Origin: an uncultured Bacteroidales bacterium
GTDB taxonomy: Bacteria > Bacteroidota > Bacteroidia > Bacteroidales > WCHB1-69
Direction of reading: 5' to 3'
Assembly (NCBI GenBank): GCA_900315705.1
Contig: ONAB01000018.1
Coordinates: 1 to 62,455, forward strand
DNA length: 62,455 nucleotides
A model generated the notes under the pieces. The model was not told the origin of the DNA. It ran no database searches and saw nothing but the letters and a program-made list of their open reading frames with translations. A program made the translations under genes and the position numbers. This document shows, piece after piece, positions 52,332 to 61,187 of this stretch (positions are counted from its first letter, which is position 1; every line of letters starts with the position of its first letter).

Positions 52332-53257
52332 AATCTTTTTAAATAGAACGTTGCTTGGTCGCCGTCTCTATGTTTATTCAACCATAAGGCAAACTTATTG
52401 AAGTAATTTAATTCGCTTTTATTGAATACATCATAAGAATCATTGAATGTATAGCCTCTTAAATACTTTTCAGAATAAACAAACTGATATTCTGTCGAAT
52501 CGTATATTATTTTATCACATTTTAAGCCACATTTTTCACATAAGAAAAGAAAACTGTATAAAGTATGAAGGTAAATGTGGCGAGGAGCATCCATCTGCAC
52601 CCAATTAGTCCCATATTTTCTCCACGCATAACTATCAATCAAGGGTATTCTTATCAATAAAGTGCCATCCTCTGCCAACAATTGATTTAACTGTGACATT
52701 ACTTTATAGGGATTAGGCATATGTTCAAAAGAATAGTGTAGCATGACTGTATCATACTTATCGTGCTCATCATATATGGAATGGTTCTCAATCACAACAT
52801 CTCCATAATTGAGAACTTGAGGATTATACGGATCAATTCCTTTTAAATGCTTAAAACCACGATGTCTCATTAATTGGAGTAATCTTCCTGATCCGCATCC
52901 AACATCCAAAATGGTTTTATTAAAATCAAAATATGGTGATACTATCCAGTGTTGCAATCTTGAAGCAAATAAACAATTGATAATAGGTCCAAATAATGAG
53001 AATTTTCCTAGGCGATATTTAAAAAACTCGGAACCGATAAAGTCAGCCAAAGAATTATGTGTGTATTGTTGGTTGAAGGAGTAATAATTGTTCTGATAAT
53101 ATTTTGACATATTCATATCCTCATCAACCAATTGCATACATCCACATTTTGAGCACTTTATATATTCAAATGATTCCTCGGACCCGAACATTTTTTCCTG
53201 GACTATAAAATGTTCATTATATAAATCATTTCCACAAATACGACAAGTTTCTTTCAT
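52328..53257 (-). CDS. SAM-dependent methyltransferase with N-terminal zinc-binding motif
   Basis: A 309-residue enzyme; start ATG 53257 (MKETCRICG). The N-terminus has two CxxC pairs (CRICG and CSKCGC), a zinc ribbon seen in sugar C-methyltransferases and relatives. The Rossmann core has the SAM loop ILDVGCGSGRLLQLM and the later MLHYSFEHMPNP. It probably methylates a sugar during glycan synthesis. It overlaps the acyltransferase start by 4 bp and follows the preceding gene by 19 bp. Confidence 0.85.
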   Translation of the reverse strand: MKETCRICGNDLYNEHFIVQEKMFGSEESFEYIKCSKCGCMQLVDEDMNMSKYYQNNYYSFNQQYTHNSLADFIGSEFFKYRLGKFSLFGPIINCLFASRLQHWIVSPYFDFNKTILDVGCGSGRLLQLMRHRGFKHLKGIDPYNPQVLNYGDVVIENHSIYDEHDKYDTVMLHYSFEHMPNPYKVMSQLNQLLAEDGTLLIRIPLIDSYAWRKYGTNWVQMDAPRHIYLHTLYSFLFLCEKCGLKCDKIIYDSTEYQFVYSEKYLRGYTFNDSYDVFNKSELNYFNKFALWLNKHRDGDQATFYLKRL

Positions 53258-53276
53258 AGTGAGATTTCTGAACGGG

Positions 53277-54242
53277 TTAATTATGTGTCCAAGAGCCCCA
53301 GTACTCTTGAATAAATTGTTTTTGCTCCTCTGATATCTCAAATGTTGGTTGGCCGAATATTACACCAAACTTGTGCTTAATTTGAGTCAGATGCTCTTCG
53401 TTATTCTTTACCAGATTCTCAAAGGGATTGTCTTCAAGCTGATATTGATACTCTTGATCATAGTAGTAAACAGGCCTGTTCATACTAATGCCGTATCCGA
53501 TGTAAGATCCTATCCCATTTGTCATAATCATATCCGATAAGAAAATTAAGTCTTTCTGTCTGCTTAGGAACATAGGATCACTGCGATGCCCATTACTGAC
53601 AATAGTGAAATTATTTTTTTTGCATAATTCAATGAATGGGTCTGTGGACAACAAATCCTTCCAATAAGCGCAAATGAAAATGCTGTTAAACTTGTCACGA
53701 ATCTCCAAGATTTTTTCGATAAAATCATTTGCAGAATATTGGGCAGAGGCACCCTCCATTGAATGTACTGGAAAAACAAGTAAAATTTTGCCGTGCTTAT
53801 CCTTGATTTCTTTCAATTCTTTTTCCGAATGGAAAAAATCCGCTCCCAATACATAAGGGCCAACGGCTATTACTTTCTTTTGAAAGTTTCTAGATTTTAA
53901 ATATTGTTCAATGGTTTCCTTTCTTTTGTCACTATAAGTATATATTGTTCTTATTGTTTTGCGATCTATATAGCCTATAGCAGGAACGGCGTTGATGTCT
54001 TCAAAAAACGATAACCCGTGTTCAAGGTAGTCTTTTATAAGGTTAAATCGGCTTCCTTTCAGTTTGGCTACAGCTTTCCAATTTCCGTAATTCAGCACAC
54101 TGGCAAAACCGTATGGCACTTTATGATTTGGATAAACTAACTTCTCATAGTCGAAATAATCTATGTTCCTCACCTTATGGTTGTAATATAAATAGTTAGT
54201 AGTCGTCGAAACGAATCTGAAAAACTTTCTGATTATTGACAT
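53277..54242 (-). CDS. Putative glycosyltransferase-like protein
   Basis: A 321-residue soluble protein; I start at ATG 54242 (MSIIRKFFRF), as the upstream frame overlaps the preceding gene. Two Rossmann-like halves are suggested by KILLVFPVHSMEG and the later LIFLSDMIMTNGIGSYIGYGISM, a pattern seen in surface-carbohydrate GT-B proteins. No family is recognised with confidence. Its place between a ulosonic-acid-like cassette and sugar-modifying genes supports a transferase role. Confidence 0.6.
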   Translation of the reverse strand: MSIIRKFFRFVSTTTNYLYYNHKVRNIDYFDYEKLVYPNHKVPYGFASVLNYGNWKAVAKLKGSRFNLIKDYLEHGLSFFEDINAVPAIGYIDRKTIRTIYTYSDKRKETIEQYLKSRNFQKKVIAVGPYVLGADFFHSEKELKEIKDKHGKILLVFPVHSMEGASAQYSANDFIEKILEIRDKFNSIFICAYWKDLLSTDPFIELCKKNNFTIVSNGHRSDPMFLSRQKDLIFLSDMIMTNGIGSYIGYGISMNRPVYYYDQEYQYQLEDNPFENLVKNNEEHLTQIKHKFGVIFGQPTFEISEEQKQFIQEYWGSWTHN

Positions 54243-54297
54243 AATTTCTTTGTGATTATTAATACTAAAAATACAATTAAGAGATCGCCCATCCCCC

Positions 54298-55218
54298 TTA
54301 ATTAATAAGCAGTTTACCAACTATTTTTTTTACTTTGTTTGAATTCGTCCCATAGCGGACAGCCTTATGACCGTCTTTTGGGAAAAGGACGATGCAAGAG
54401 CCTTCTCTGAGCAACAACCCAGAGCGGTTCCCGTTATCCAAGTAGTTCAAAACATCCGCATCCTTGTCATATTTGGAGCACGGCGTTAAATTTGCGATAT
54501 CTGTCACCAACAATTGTTCCCCACCCTCTATAATTCGTTGTATATCAATATATTTGCGATGTGATTCGTACATAACTTCACTGTTAACCTTAGGAACATA
54601 CTCTATTATATTGTAAAAAAAATCCTCTGAAACAATATAATTGCCAACGTTTTCATTTCCCAAATTATCAATATAAGCAATAGCTTGATTCAGTCGCGAT
54701 ACCACTTTTTCTTCATCATAGTAAAATGCCTCAGTAGTGATAAGAGCCTCAACAAAATCCCTGACAGCTCCTTCTCCACCGTTGTGCGGTGCGACAAAAT
54801 CACTTATTGCAATTACTTCTTTTGCTGCATTTGAGGGGCAGCCGACAATACCTCCGGCCTCTTTGACAGGATTCATACATTGTAAATCAAGCAAATCATC
54901 CCCAATGTAGGCGACATTGGATAGGTCATATTGCTGTTCAATAGAAGAATATCTTTTTAGAATATCATACAAACAGTCCAATTTGTTCATTACACCTTGA
55001 TGGATTTCAGTAATGCCAAGTTCCTTACAGCGGAGATCCACCATCTGACTCTTTCTTGCGGTGATGATGATGGGGATAATACTATGCTTGTTGAGCAATG
55101 TATGCAGTGCGTACCCATCCTTGATGTCAAAGGCCTTCATCATCTCCCCATCGTTGCCCATATACACTTTGCCGTCTGTCAAAGTGCCATCTACATCCAT
55201 TACGAGAAACTTAACCAT
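54298..55218 (-). CDS. KdsC-type HAD phosphatase fused to a YhcH/YiaL-type domain
   Basis: A 306-residue two-domain protein; ATG 55218 gives MVKFLVMDVDGTLTDG. Residues ~1-165 are a KdsC-like HAD phosphatase: D8-V-D10-G-T nucleophile motif, ITARKS, and YIGDDLLDL. KdsC relatives remove phosphate from 8- and 9-carbon ulosonate phosphates. Residues ~170-306 are a YhcH/YjgK/YiaL domain, with YESHRKYIDIQ and LFPKDGHKA. That family belongs to sialic-acid and sugar-acid metabolism and has been linked to anomer handling. The fusion suggests successive steps on one sugar acid. The start lies one base after the stop of the TPP gene. Confidence 0.85.
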   Translation of the reverse strand: MVKFLVMDVDGTLTDGKVYMGNDGEMMKAFDIKDGYALHTLLNKHSIIPIIITARKSQMVDLRCKELGITEIHQGVMNKLDCLYDILKRYSSIEQQYDLSNVAYIGDDLLDLQCMNPVKEAGGIVGCPSNAAKEVIAISDFVAPHNGGEGAVRDFVEALITTEAFYYDEEKVVSRLNQAIAYIDNLGNENVGNYIVSEDFFYNIIEYVPKVNSEVMYESHRKYIDIQRIIEGGEQLLVTDIANLTPCSKYDKDADVLNYLDNGNRSGLLLREGSCIVLFPKDGHKAVRYGTNSNKVKKIVGKLLIN

Positions 55219-55219
55219 A

Positions 55220-56332
55220 TCAGTCAAAATTGAGTAATGACATTGCTTTAGCATTCAGTTCATCGTTTAGCAAGGGCATAATCAAACCAGTTTCCCATTT
55301 GATTTTTGGAATCAGCAATGTGTCAGGATCGATGGACATGTTGATAAGACAGGGTTCATTGTCTGTAAACCACTCCTTATAATCCTTTAATTCTCGATAC
55401 GAGGGAATTGTCGCTGCTTTGATGCCGTATGCAACGGCAATCTTTTCAAAATCAGGAACTGTATAACCGCTCGTTTTGGTCGTTTGTGCATAACGGTCTT
55501 GATACGAACCATGCTGGATTTCACTGATTTTGCCCAAAACGTGATTGTTAAATACGATGATTTTAATGGGTAATTTTTCGCGGACAATGGTCTCCAATTC
55601 TTGTATGTTCATTTGTAAACCACCATCACCTGTAAGGCAATATACGATGCCGTTATTCATGGATATGGAAGCTCCAATGGCGTAAGGCACCCCGCATCCC
55701 ATAGAACCATAGCCACCACCAATCATAATGCGCCCTTTGTGCCCCTTCAGCGTAAGCGACTGGGCGCACCAGCATTGATGCTGTCCTATATCAATCGCAA
55801 GAATGGGGTTCTCTGGCAGAAGTTCTGAAATCGCCTCGGCTGCATCATTACCTTCAGTATTGTCGTATTTGGCAAGCAATTCCTTGACGGCGAGACAGCG
55901 TCTCTTCCATTCAGAATAGTCGGGGAATTCTTTTTTCTCAAGATACTTCATAAAATCCCGGGCATCCATCAGGTGCTTTTCCTCGTCATCTTTAACATTA
56001 CGACTTAATTCAGCCTGGTCAATATCTGCACGGACTAATTTTGCCTTGGGAGCGAACCACTCTCTCTTGTGTCCTATTTGGCGAAGGCCCAAGCGAGCTC
56101 CTACCGAAATAACCACGTCGCACTTTTCAAGGATCATATTAGCCCAACGGTTACCGTATGTGCCAATCATCCCAATTCGAATGTCGTCTTGCGCGATATC
56201 TACTGCGTTCATCGTGGTGAGTACGGGAATATGTGTTTTATGTGCGAACTCAACAACTAAATCTGCTGCACCAGCAGCGCGAACACCCCCGCCCACTAAA
56301 AGGACGGGCTTTTTGAAGTCTTTATAATTCAT
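55220..56332 (-). CDS. TPP-dependent enzyme, large subunit (central and PP domains)
   Basis: A 370-residue protein equal to the last two-thirds of an acetolactate-synthase-like enzyme. A central domain starts KPVLLVGGGVRAAG. The diphosphate-binding domain follows, with G235-D-G ... N262-N263, the GDG-x24-NN motif for TPP and Mg2+. It lacks the N-terminal PYR domain and its catalytic glutamate. These are encoded by the preceding gene, whose stop it overlaps by 4 bp. The pair should make one active site at the subunit interface. Likely chemistry is carboligation or decarboxylation of a 2-oxo acid. Confidence 0.85.
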   Translation of the reverse strand: MNYKDFKKPVLLVGGGVRAAGAADLVVEFAHKTHIPVLTTMNAVDIAQDDIRIGMIGTYGNRWANMILEKCDVVISVGARLGLRQIGHKREWFAPKAKLVRADIDQAELSRNVKDDEEKHLMDARDFMKYLEKKEFPDYSEWKRRCLAVKELLAKYDNTEGNDAAEAISELLPENPILAIDIGQHQCWCAQSLTLKGHKGRIMIGGGYGSMGCGVPYAIGASISMNNGIVYCLTGDGGLQMNIQELETIVREKLPIKIIVFNNHVLGKISEIQHGSYQDRYAQTTKTSGYTVPDFEKIAVAYGIKAATIPSYRELKDYKEWFTDNEPCLINMSIDPDTLLIPKIKWETGLIMPLLNDELNAKAMSLLNFD

Positions 56333-56856
56333 AATTCAACCTCTGACTTTTGAATGTTATAGGGAAAATCTATGATTACACCGCCTTTTCGACCCAGCAT
56401 AGCCATATTATAGGCACGAGATATGATTTCTGGAAAATCAATCGAACTCAAGGGTGTGACCGAAAGTTTTGTGATGTGTCTTGTCATGGAAACAATATCC
56501 ATCTCTTGGAAGCCATTCTGGCGAATTCCGGAGAAACCCTTTTTTTCATTAGTTGGTACGTTGCCACATATTCCCATAATAGGAATCCCGTCAAACCATG
56601 CATCTGCCAATCCGCCAAAAGCATTTACAGCACCAGGGCCAGAAGTTGTGAAATAAACGCCAAGTCTTCCACTAGTTCGGGCATACCCGTTTGCGGCAAA
56701 TGAGCATCCTTGCTCATTGTAACATACGTGCACCTTTATTTCATGTCGCTTATATAATGCATCTTGAAAAGGTACGATGTATCCACCGGCGAAACCGAAA
56801 ATATCTGTGACACCGTGCTTAATCAGAAAATCGACCAAGTATTCTGAACAATTCAT
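56329..56856 (-). CDS. TPP-dependent enzyme, small subunit (PYR domain)
   Basis: A 175-residue protein equal to the PYR domain of acetolactate-synthase-like enzymes. It has the conserved catalytic glutamate E48 (CYNEQGCSFAANGYART), VYFTTSGPGAVNA, and GVIIDFPYNIQ near the end. It stops exactly at the domain border and overlaps the large subunit by ATGA in another frame. Sulfopyruvate decarboxylase (ComD/ComE) is a known precedent for such a split. A frameshift in a formerly single gene is the alternative, but both parts look undamaged. Confidence 0.85.
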   Translation of the reverse strand: MNCSEYLVDFLIKHGVTDIFGFAGGYIVPFQDALYKRHEIKVHVCYNEQGCSFAANGYARTSGRLGVYFTTSGPGAVNAFGGLADAWFDGIPIMGICGNVPTNEKKGFSGIRQNGFQEMDIVSMTRHITKLSVTPLSSIDFPEIISRAYNMAMLGRKGGVIIDFPYNIQKSEVEL

Positions 56857-56858
56857 AT

Positions 56859-57899
56859 TTATGCGTTGTTTTTCTTGTATTCGTTATATATTTTATCCAA
56901 TTGCGAGAAGTCAGTCTTTGAATAGCCAGCTCCATATCTCGTGCGTTGCTGTGGAGTCAATGTTTCAATTATGTTAAAAACATCTGTGATGGAGCAATTG
57001 GTCACCTCATTCAGATGATTCACATTATCCACGTGGGAGTGTTTTGTCCCACAAATAAACATTGGAAGGTCATACCCCCAGTGAATATGATTCCTAACAG
57101 GCAGAATATACTTGTCAATTGTTTCAAGCAATACCTGTATGTTATAATGGGTATCGCAATGTTTATTCAAAAAATCAGCAAGTAGTTCAGTCTTTGCATT
57201 GCCGGCGCCACGCCCCATGCCAAACAAGGATCCGTCTATACAAATCTCCCGATTTGTTTTCTGGGCAAGTTGTACCATACGTTCAGCCAAAGCACAAGAG
57301 AGACCGAGATTGTCGTGTGAGTGAAGACCTATCATTATATCCTTGCTCAACAACTCATCAAATTGTTTGAAAATCTCTTCCAAATCTGTCATGTACATAG
57401 CACCGAATGTATCCACAATAGAAAAAGCAGAAGGTTTCACTTCATTCACTTTGCCGATCAATTCGGCGCGTTCTTCCATCGTATAACTGATACTGTCCAT
57501 CGGATTGAACTGAACGTGATACCCCTTGTTCTTAGCAGCTAGGCAGAACTTTAGAGAGTCCTCTATTTCGTGTTTGGCGAACGATATGCGTAACCATTTG
57601 AAAGATTTGCCATCGCAGACATCCAATTCTTCAGCAGTATAACGGCTATTATCGCAGAAACCCAAGAAGGTTGTGTTTTTCGCGACAGTCGGTAAGTACT
57701 TTATCACATCCTTGGAATTATGATACACCAAAGTTTCGCCATTTACCTTACTTTGCAAAAAACCCGTTTCTATGTAATCCACACCGGCATCCACAAGGCC
57801 TTGTATGATGCCCTTAATAAATTCAGGATTAGAGTTTTTGTCAAAAAGATAGCCGCCATCTCTGATGGTGCAATCTACAATATGAACTTTTGCTCCCAT
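56859..57899 (-). CDS. DRE-TIM aldolase (HMG-CoA lyase / oxovalerate aldolase-like)
   Basis: A 346-residue TIM-barrel enzyme of the DRE-TIM metallolyase group. Markers are DCTIRDGG (9-16), the metal-binding H193-S-H195-D-N, and GMGRGAGN (227-234). Members cleave or form C-C bonds next to pyruvate or acetyl-CoA; HSHDN with this loop is closest to 4-hydroxy-2-oxoacid aldolases. Beside a CMP-sugar synthetase, it may build a 3-deoxy-2-ulosonate from pyruvate and a sugar aldehyde, though the substrate is unknown. It is 2 bp both after the synthetase gene and before the small TPP gene. Confidence 0.85.
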   Translation of the reverse strand: MGAKVHIVDCTIRDGGYLFDKNSNPEFIKGIIQGLVDAGVDYIETGFLQSKVNGETLVYHNSKDVIKYLPTVAKNTTFLGFCDNSRYTAEELDVCDGKSFKWLRISFAKHEIEDSLKFCLAAKNKGYHVQFNPMDSISYTMEERAELIGKVNEVKPSAFSIVDTFGAMYMTDLEEIFKQFDELLSKDIMIGLHSHDNLGLSCALAERMVQLAQKTNREICIDGSLFGMGRGAGNAKTELLADFLNKHCDTHYNIQVLLETIDKYILPVRNHIHWGYDLPMFICGTKHSHVDNVNHLNEVTNCSITDVFNIIETLTPQQRTRYGAGYSKTDFSQLDKIYNEYKKNNA

Positions 57900-57901
57900 T
57901 T

Positions 57902-58576
57902 TTATTGAATATTGTTGTTTAGTTCCTTTTTGCTTTTATAAATAGCATCACAAATTGCAAAATCTTCAGGATAGTCTATGTCCATTGCTTCAATTTTACC
58001 CACCTCGCAAATAAAGGGTTTTATCCCCACTCTTCGGTTGTAACGTAGGAAGGATTCTTTAGTAAAAACGTATGCAATTGAGGTTTCAGCGAACACATCA
58101 GGAAGGTCCTGTGTGCGGGGAAAGTGATCGGGATTAAAATTTATAGGTTGTCCATCCTTCCACAAGAAAGCCTTTATGTTCTCCGCACAAAATGCGCTGT
58201 CGTATTCACCAGAAATAACTTTTTCAATACATTTATTGATAGTGGACACTTCAGCAAATGGTGATGTCGTATGAGCATTCACATACACATCGGCCTCTAC
58301 CGTTTTCATAAACTCTCGGATGATATCATTTGCATTTTTATCATCCCCATCTAATTCGGAAGGTCTTCTCAAAAATTTCACGTTTGGTAAAACGTAGGGT
58401 ATCACAGAATTATCCGAACAGTAAATATAAACATCGTCAATTAAATTTGAACTTAAGCACGTTCGTTGAATGAAAGACATAAGAGGTGTGCCATCAAAAA
58501 AAGGCTTGATGTTTTTTTTCGGTATTCGCTTGCTACCCAGTTTGATAGGAATTAGAGCAACTATTTTTTTCTTCAT
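57902..58576 (-). CDS. CMP-sugar synthetase (acylneuraminate cytidylyltransferase family)
   Basis: A 224-residue nucleotidyltransferase. The CTP-binding N-terminus is ALIPIKLGSKRIPKKNIKPF, close to the NeuA/KdsB signature with Ile-Lys-Leu in place of Ala-Arg-Gly. Further family positions are VNAHTTSPF and the closing MDIDYPEDF. It should activate a 2-keto sugar acid with CMP. The sequence does not tell whether the acid is neuraminate-, Kdo-like or novel. It leads the long reverse operon and has a promoter about 75 bp upstream. Confidence 0.88.
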   Translation of the reverse strand: MKKKIVALIPIKLGSKRIPKKNIKPFFDGTPLMSFIQRTCLSSNLIDDVYIYCSDNSVIPYVLPNVKFLRRPSELDGDDKNANDIIREFMKTVEADVYVNAHTTSPFAEVSTINKCIEKVISGEYDSAFCAENIKAFLWKDGQPINFNPDHFPRTQDLPDVFAETSIAYVFTKESFLRYNRRVGIKPFICEVGKIEAMDIDYPEDFAICDAIYKSKKELNNNIQ

Positions 58577-58911
58577 CTATTATTTGATATTTTTTCTTTT
58601 TTGAAATTGTCTTTTTTGAGCGTTTATGTCTTCAGACATTTACAGGGTGCAAAGGTACGAAAAATTCATATAGAGCTCCCAAAATTTCAGACAGCAAGTT
58701 AACACACAAAAGTTTACTCGTATCGGCAAGTTAGATGCTATAATTGATTTCTTGAAAAGCAGTTGAACATGGTTATTCAAGTGAAATCTAGTGGATGAAT
58801 ATCTCCAAATAGGATGGGCGGATAGAAGTGTATTCTTCTGAACTTGTGAGATTGAGACCGAAAGTAATTAAGATAATGTAGGAAGCGTCTAAGTATTTTT
58901 TACTCATATCT
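58577..58911. other. Gap upstream of the glycan operon
   Basis: The 335-bp AT-rich gap holds the glycan operon promoter (58657-58650) and a palindrome ATGTCT-TC-AGACAT in its leader (58627-58640). I see no gene between the operon and the end of the type B cargo gene at 58912. Confidence 0.6.
58650..58683 (-). promoter_or_regulatory. Promoter of the long glycan operon
   Basis: Minus strand TTTG (58683-58680), 22 bp, then TACCTTTG (58657-58650). Transcript start is expected about 70 bp before the CMP-sugar synthetase ATG. The palindrome at 58627-58640 lies in the leader. Confidence 0.55.
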
Positions 58912-61090
58912 TCACCTCACCACCGTCACACTCGTGTTTGTCCTTTGCCGCTTTTTGGCGCTGGTGGAGCACCAGTAGTCTATCGCGCAGAAATAGACCC
59001 CGTCGGGCATTTCCGTTGCGTCCCAGCGCGGTGCCTCCTTGCCCTCCTGACGGTAAACCCGCTTGCCCCAACGGTTGTAAATCTCCATCTCTATGTTGAC
59101 AAAATCCCCCTCCAGCTGCGGTTCAAACACGTCGTTGAAGCCGTCGCCGTTGGGGGTAATGACATTGTACAGCGTGATCATGCAGGGCCGCCCGTCCACG
59201 TGTGTGGTGTTGTCCGACGTGTCGCACTCGGCCTGCAATCCGCCGTGCTGCGCTATACCTTCCCCCTGATCGTTCAAAACTATCCTCAACGGGAACGGGT
59301 CGTTGAACTGGCTGAAGAGTGACGAAACGTAAGTGAGTCTGATTGTTATGCAGCCGCCCGGCGCAAAGCTCAACTCTACATCGTCCACTATAAGCAACTC
59401 GCCAGATGCGGTGTAGGTGGCAATGTGCAGGGGGGGACCGAATGACACGTTTTCCGTGTTGCAAACCGTTACCTCCACTTGAAGGTTGTCGCCATTGTTG
59501 GTGATTGTAAGGTCTTGCTGTACAGAAAGATTCGCCAGCGACATAAAAGGCCTGCCGTACTGGTCCAGCGTGGTGGCCTGTTGGAGGAAATTGTTGAAGG
59601 GACGGCGCACCACACCGCTGGGGTCGGTGAAAGTTGTGGAAGGGTTGAAATTGACGGCAGGAATCGTCAGGTCGTTGTTGACATTGACGACATTGTAGGC
59701 GTGCTGGCTCCAGACGTGTCGCGCGGGTGCCCAGACAGTGCTGGCCGGGGAGTGGAACACCACCATCTTGGCGTGCTTGTCGTGGTTGACGTCGTAGGTG
59801 CTGGAGGTGTCCGTCGCGGTCGAGGTCCGCGATGGCGGGGTATTCGACGGCGGTGGGCGCCAGGCAGGGGAAGACAGATATGTTGTTGCCGGTGTTTCCG
59901 TCGATGATGCGCATATCGGACTGGTCGCGATAGACGATTTCGACGGAGCCGTCCTGGTTGAAGTCGAAGGCGGTGAGGGTGGTGGCGCCGGAGAGGTCGC
60001 TGGTGCTCTTCAGCCAGAGCTGCTGCAGGCTCTGGGAGGCGGCGAGGTATCGGTAGGCGGCGAGATTGGTGCCGAAGGTGAAGAGGATTTCGGGGTAGCC
60101 GTCGTTGTTGACGTCGGTGAGCAGGGCCCGCCCGGCGGAGTTGGAGCCGTGCGAGTGCGAGGATATGAGTTGGGGGTTGCTGCCGGACCCGCTGTAGGGT
60201 TTCCAGGCGTACATCTGGTGGGATCTCACGACGACGAGGTCGAGGAAGCCGTCGAGGTCGATGTCGGCCACGGAGGTAAGCCCGTCGTCGAAGCCGCTGA
60301 TGGATTTCCAGAGGGAGGCGTTGTTGCCGGCCGTGCCTGTGCTGTTCGTGATGCTGAGTTTGTAAACCTTGTTGCCTCCGGCCAGTTCCATCACCCCGTC
60401 GTTGTCGAAGTCGGCGAAGACGGGCATAACGCCGAACTTGTCCGAGCTCATATAGAGGTTGGCTTTCCCGACGATTTCCGGTAGCGCAATCAGCTCAACG
60501 CCTGACACGGCGTTGAAGATTTTGTTGAGTGACCAGATTTCGGGGATGCCGTCTCCGTTGATGTCGGCCAGGATCAGGCCCGGCGATTTGGAATCGGGCC
60601 CGGAGACGGTGGCGCTGGAGGTCCAGACCAGGGAGCCGTTGTGATGGTAGCATCGCAGAAAACCGTCTGCATTCTGGACGAAGATTTCGGCGAAGCCGTC
60701 CCTGTCCACATCGGCGATGGCAATGGGATACCCGCCGTAAACGAACATTCTCTGGGTGGCGATTGTGTATTTGTGTTGTAGGTTTTGCCCGTAAATCACG
60801 ACGGAAGAGGACAGGCTTGGGGAGTCGTAGTATCCGACTGTGACGACTTCGTTTTGCCCGTCATTGTCGATGTCGCCGATGAGGGGCTGGGCGTACATAT
60901 GGGAGAGGGCAGGGCTGCTGGCTCCCTGGACGATGCCCCAGGCTTGTTCCTCAGGGAAATATGCGCAGGCAACTGAATCCATATTGTCGGGCAGGTAGGT
61001 TTGGCCTTTTGCCTGCAAGAACAAGGATACACCTATCACGAATATGATAGCCAAACGGGGCGCTCGGAAGTGATATGTGTTTCCTTTCAT
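58912..61090 (-). pseudogene. T9SS type B protein with FG-GAP-like repeats, frameshifted
   Basis: The frame from ATG 61090 has a signal peptide and eight D-x-D/N-x-DG-x-x-E/D calcium-type repeats (IGDIDNDGQNEVV, IADVDRDGFAEIF, FADFDNDGVMELA and others). It continues to IADLDRDGH, near 59810. Coding then shifts to another frame (STYDVNHDKHAKMVVFH) that runs to 58912. That part ends in a type B (CHU_C) sorting domain: ITPNGDGFNDVF, YNRWGKRVY, DGVYFCAIDY. The original frame continues only as a shadow to 59123. The break may be a real mutation or an assembly error in a repeat shared with the next gene upstream. The intact protein would be a surface or released adhesin-like protein of ~725 residues. 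Confidence 0.8.
59530..59807. repeat. Repeat shared by the two type B genes, copy 1
   Basis: About 270 bp here match 62178-62455 with roughly nine visible differences at a constant offset of 2648 bp. It encodes KMVVFHSPASTVWAP to QYGRPFMSLANL in both genes. Confidence 0.88.
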
Positions 61091-61116
61091 TATGATGGAT
61101 GCTGAAAAGTTTTGGC

Positions 61117-61124
61117 AAAAATAC
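61117..61124 (-). promoter_or_regulatory. Probable -7 box of the frameshifted type B gene
   Basis: Minus-strand TATTTTTG, 26 bp before ATG 61090. No clear -33 box is seen. Confidence 0.45.
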
Positions 61125-61187
61125 TATTTTAACGGATTTAGATGATGAGCTGCGTTTTTTGTACGCACTTTTTCCAATAATTGTAAA

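Noticed and set aside
59123-59800. Tail of the 655-codon frame past the frameshift as real coding sequence
   Set aside because: After about 59810 its translation becomes Arg/Gln/His-rich, while another frame carries the conserved type B protein sequence.
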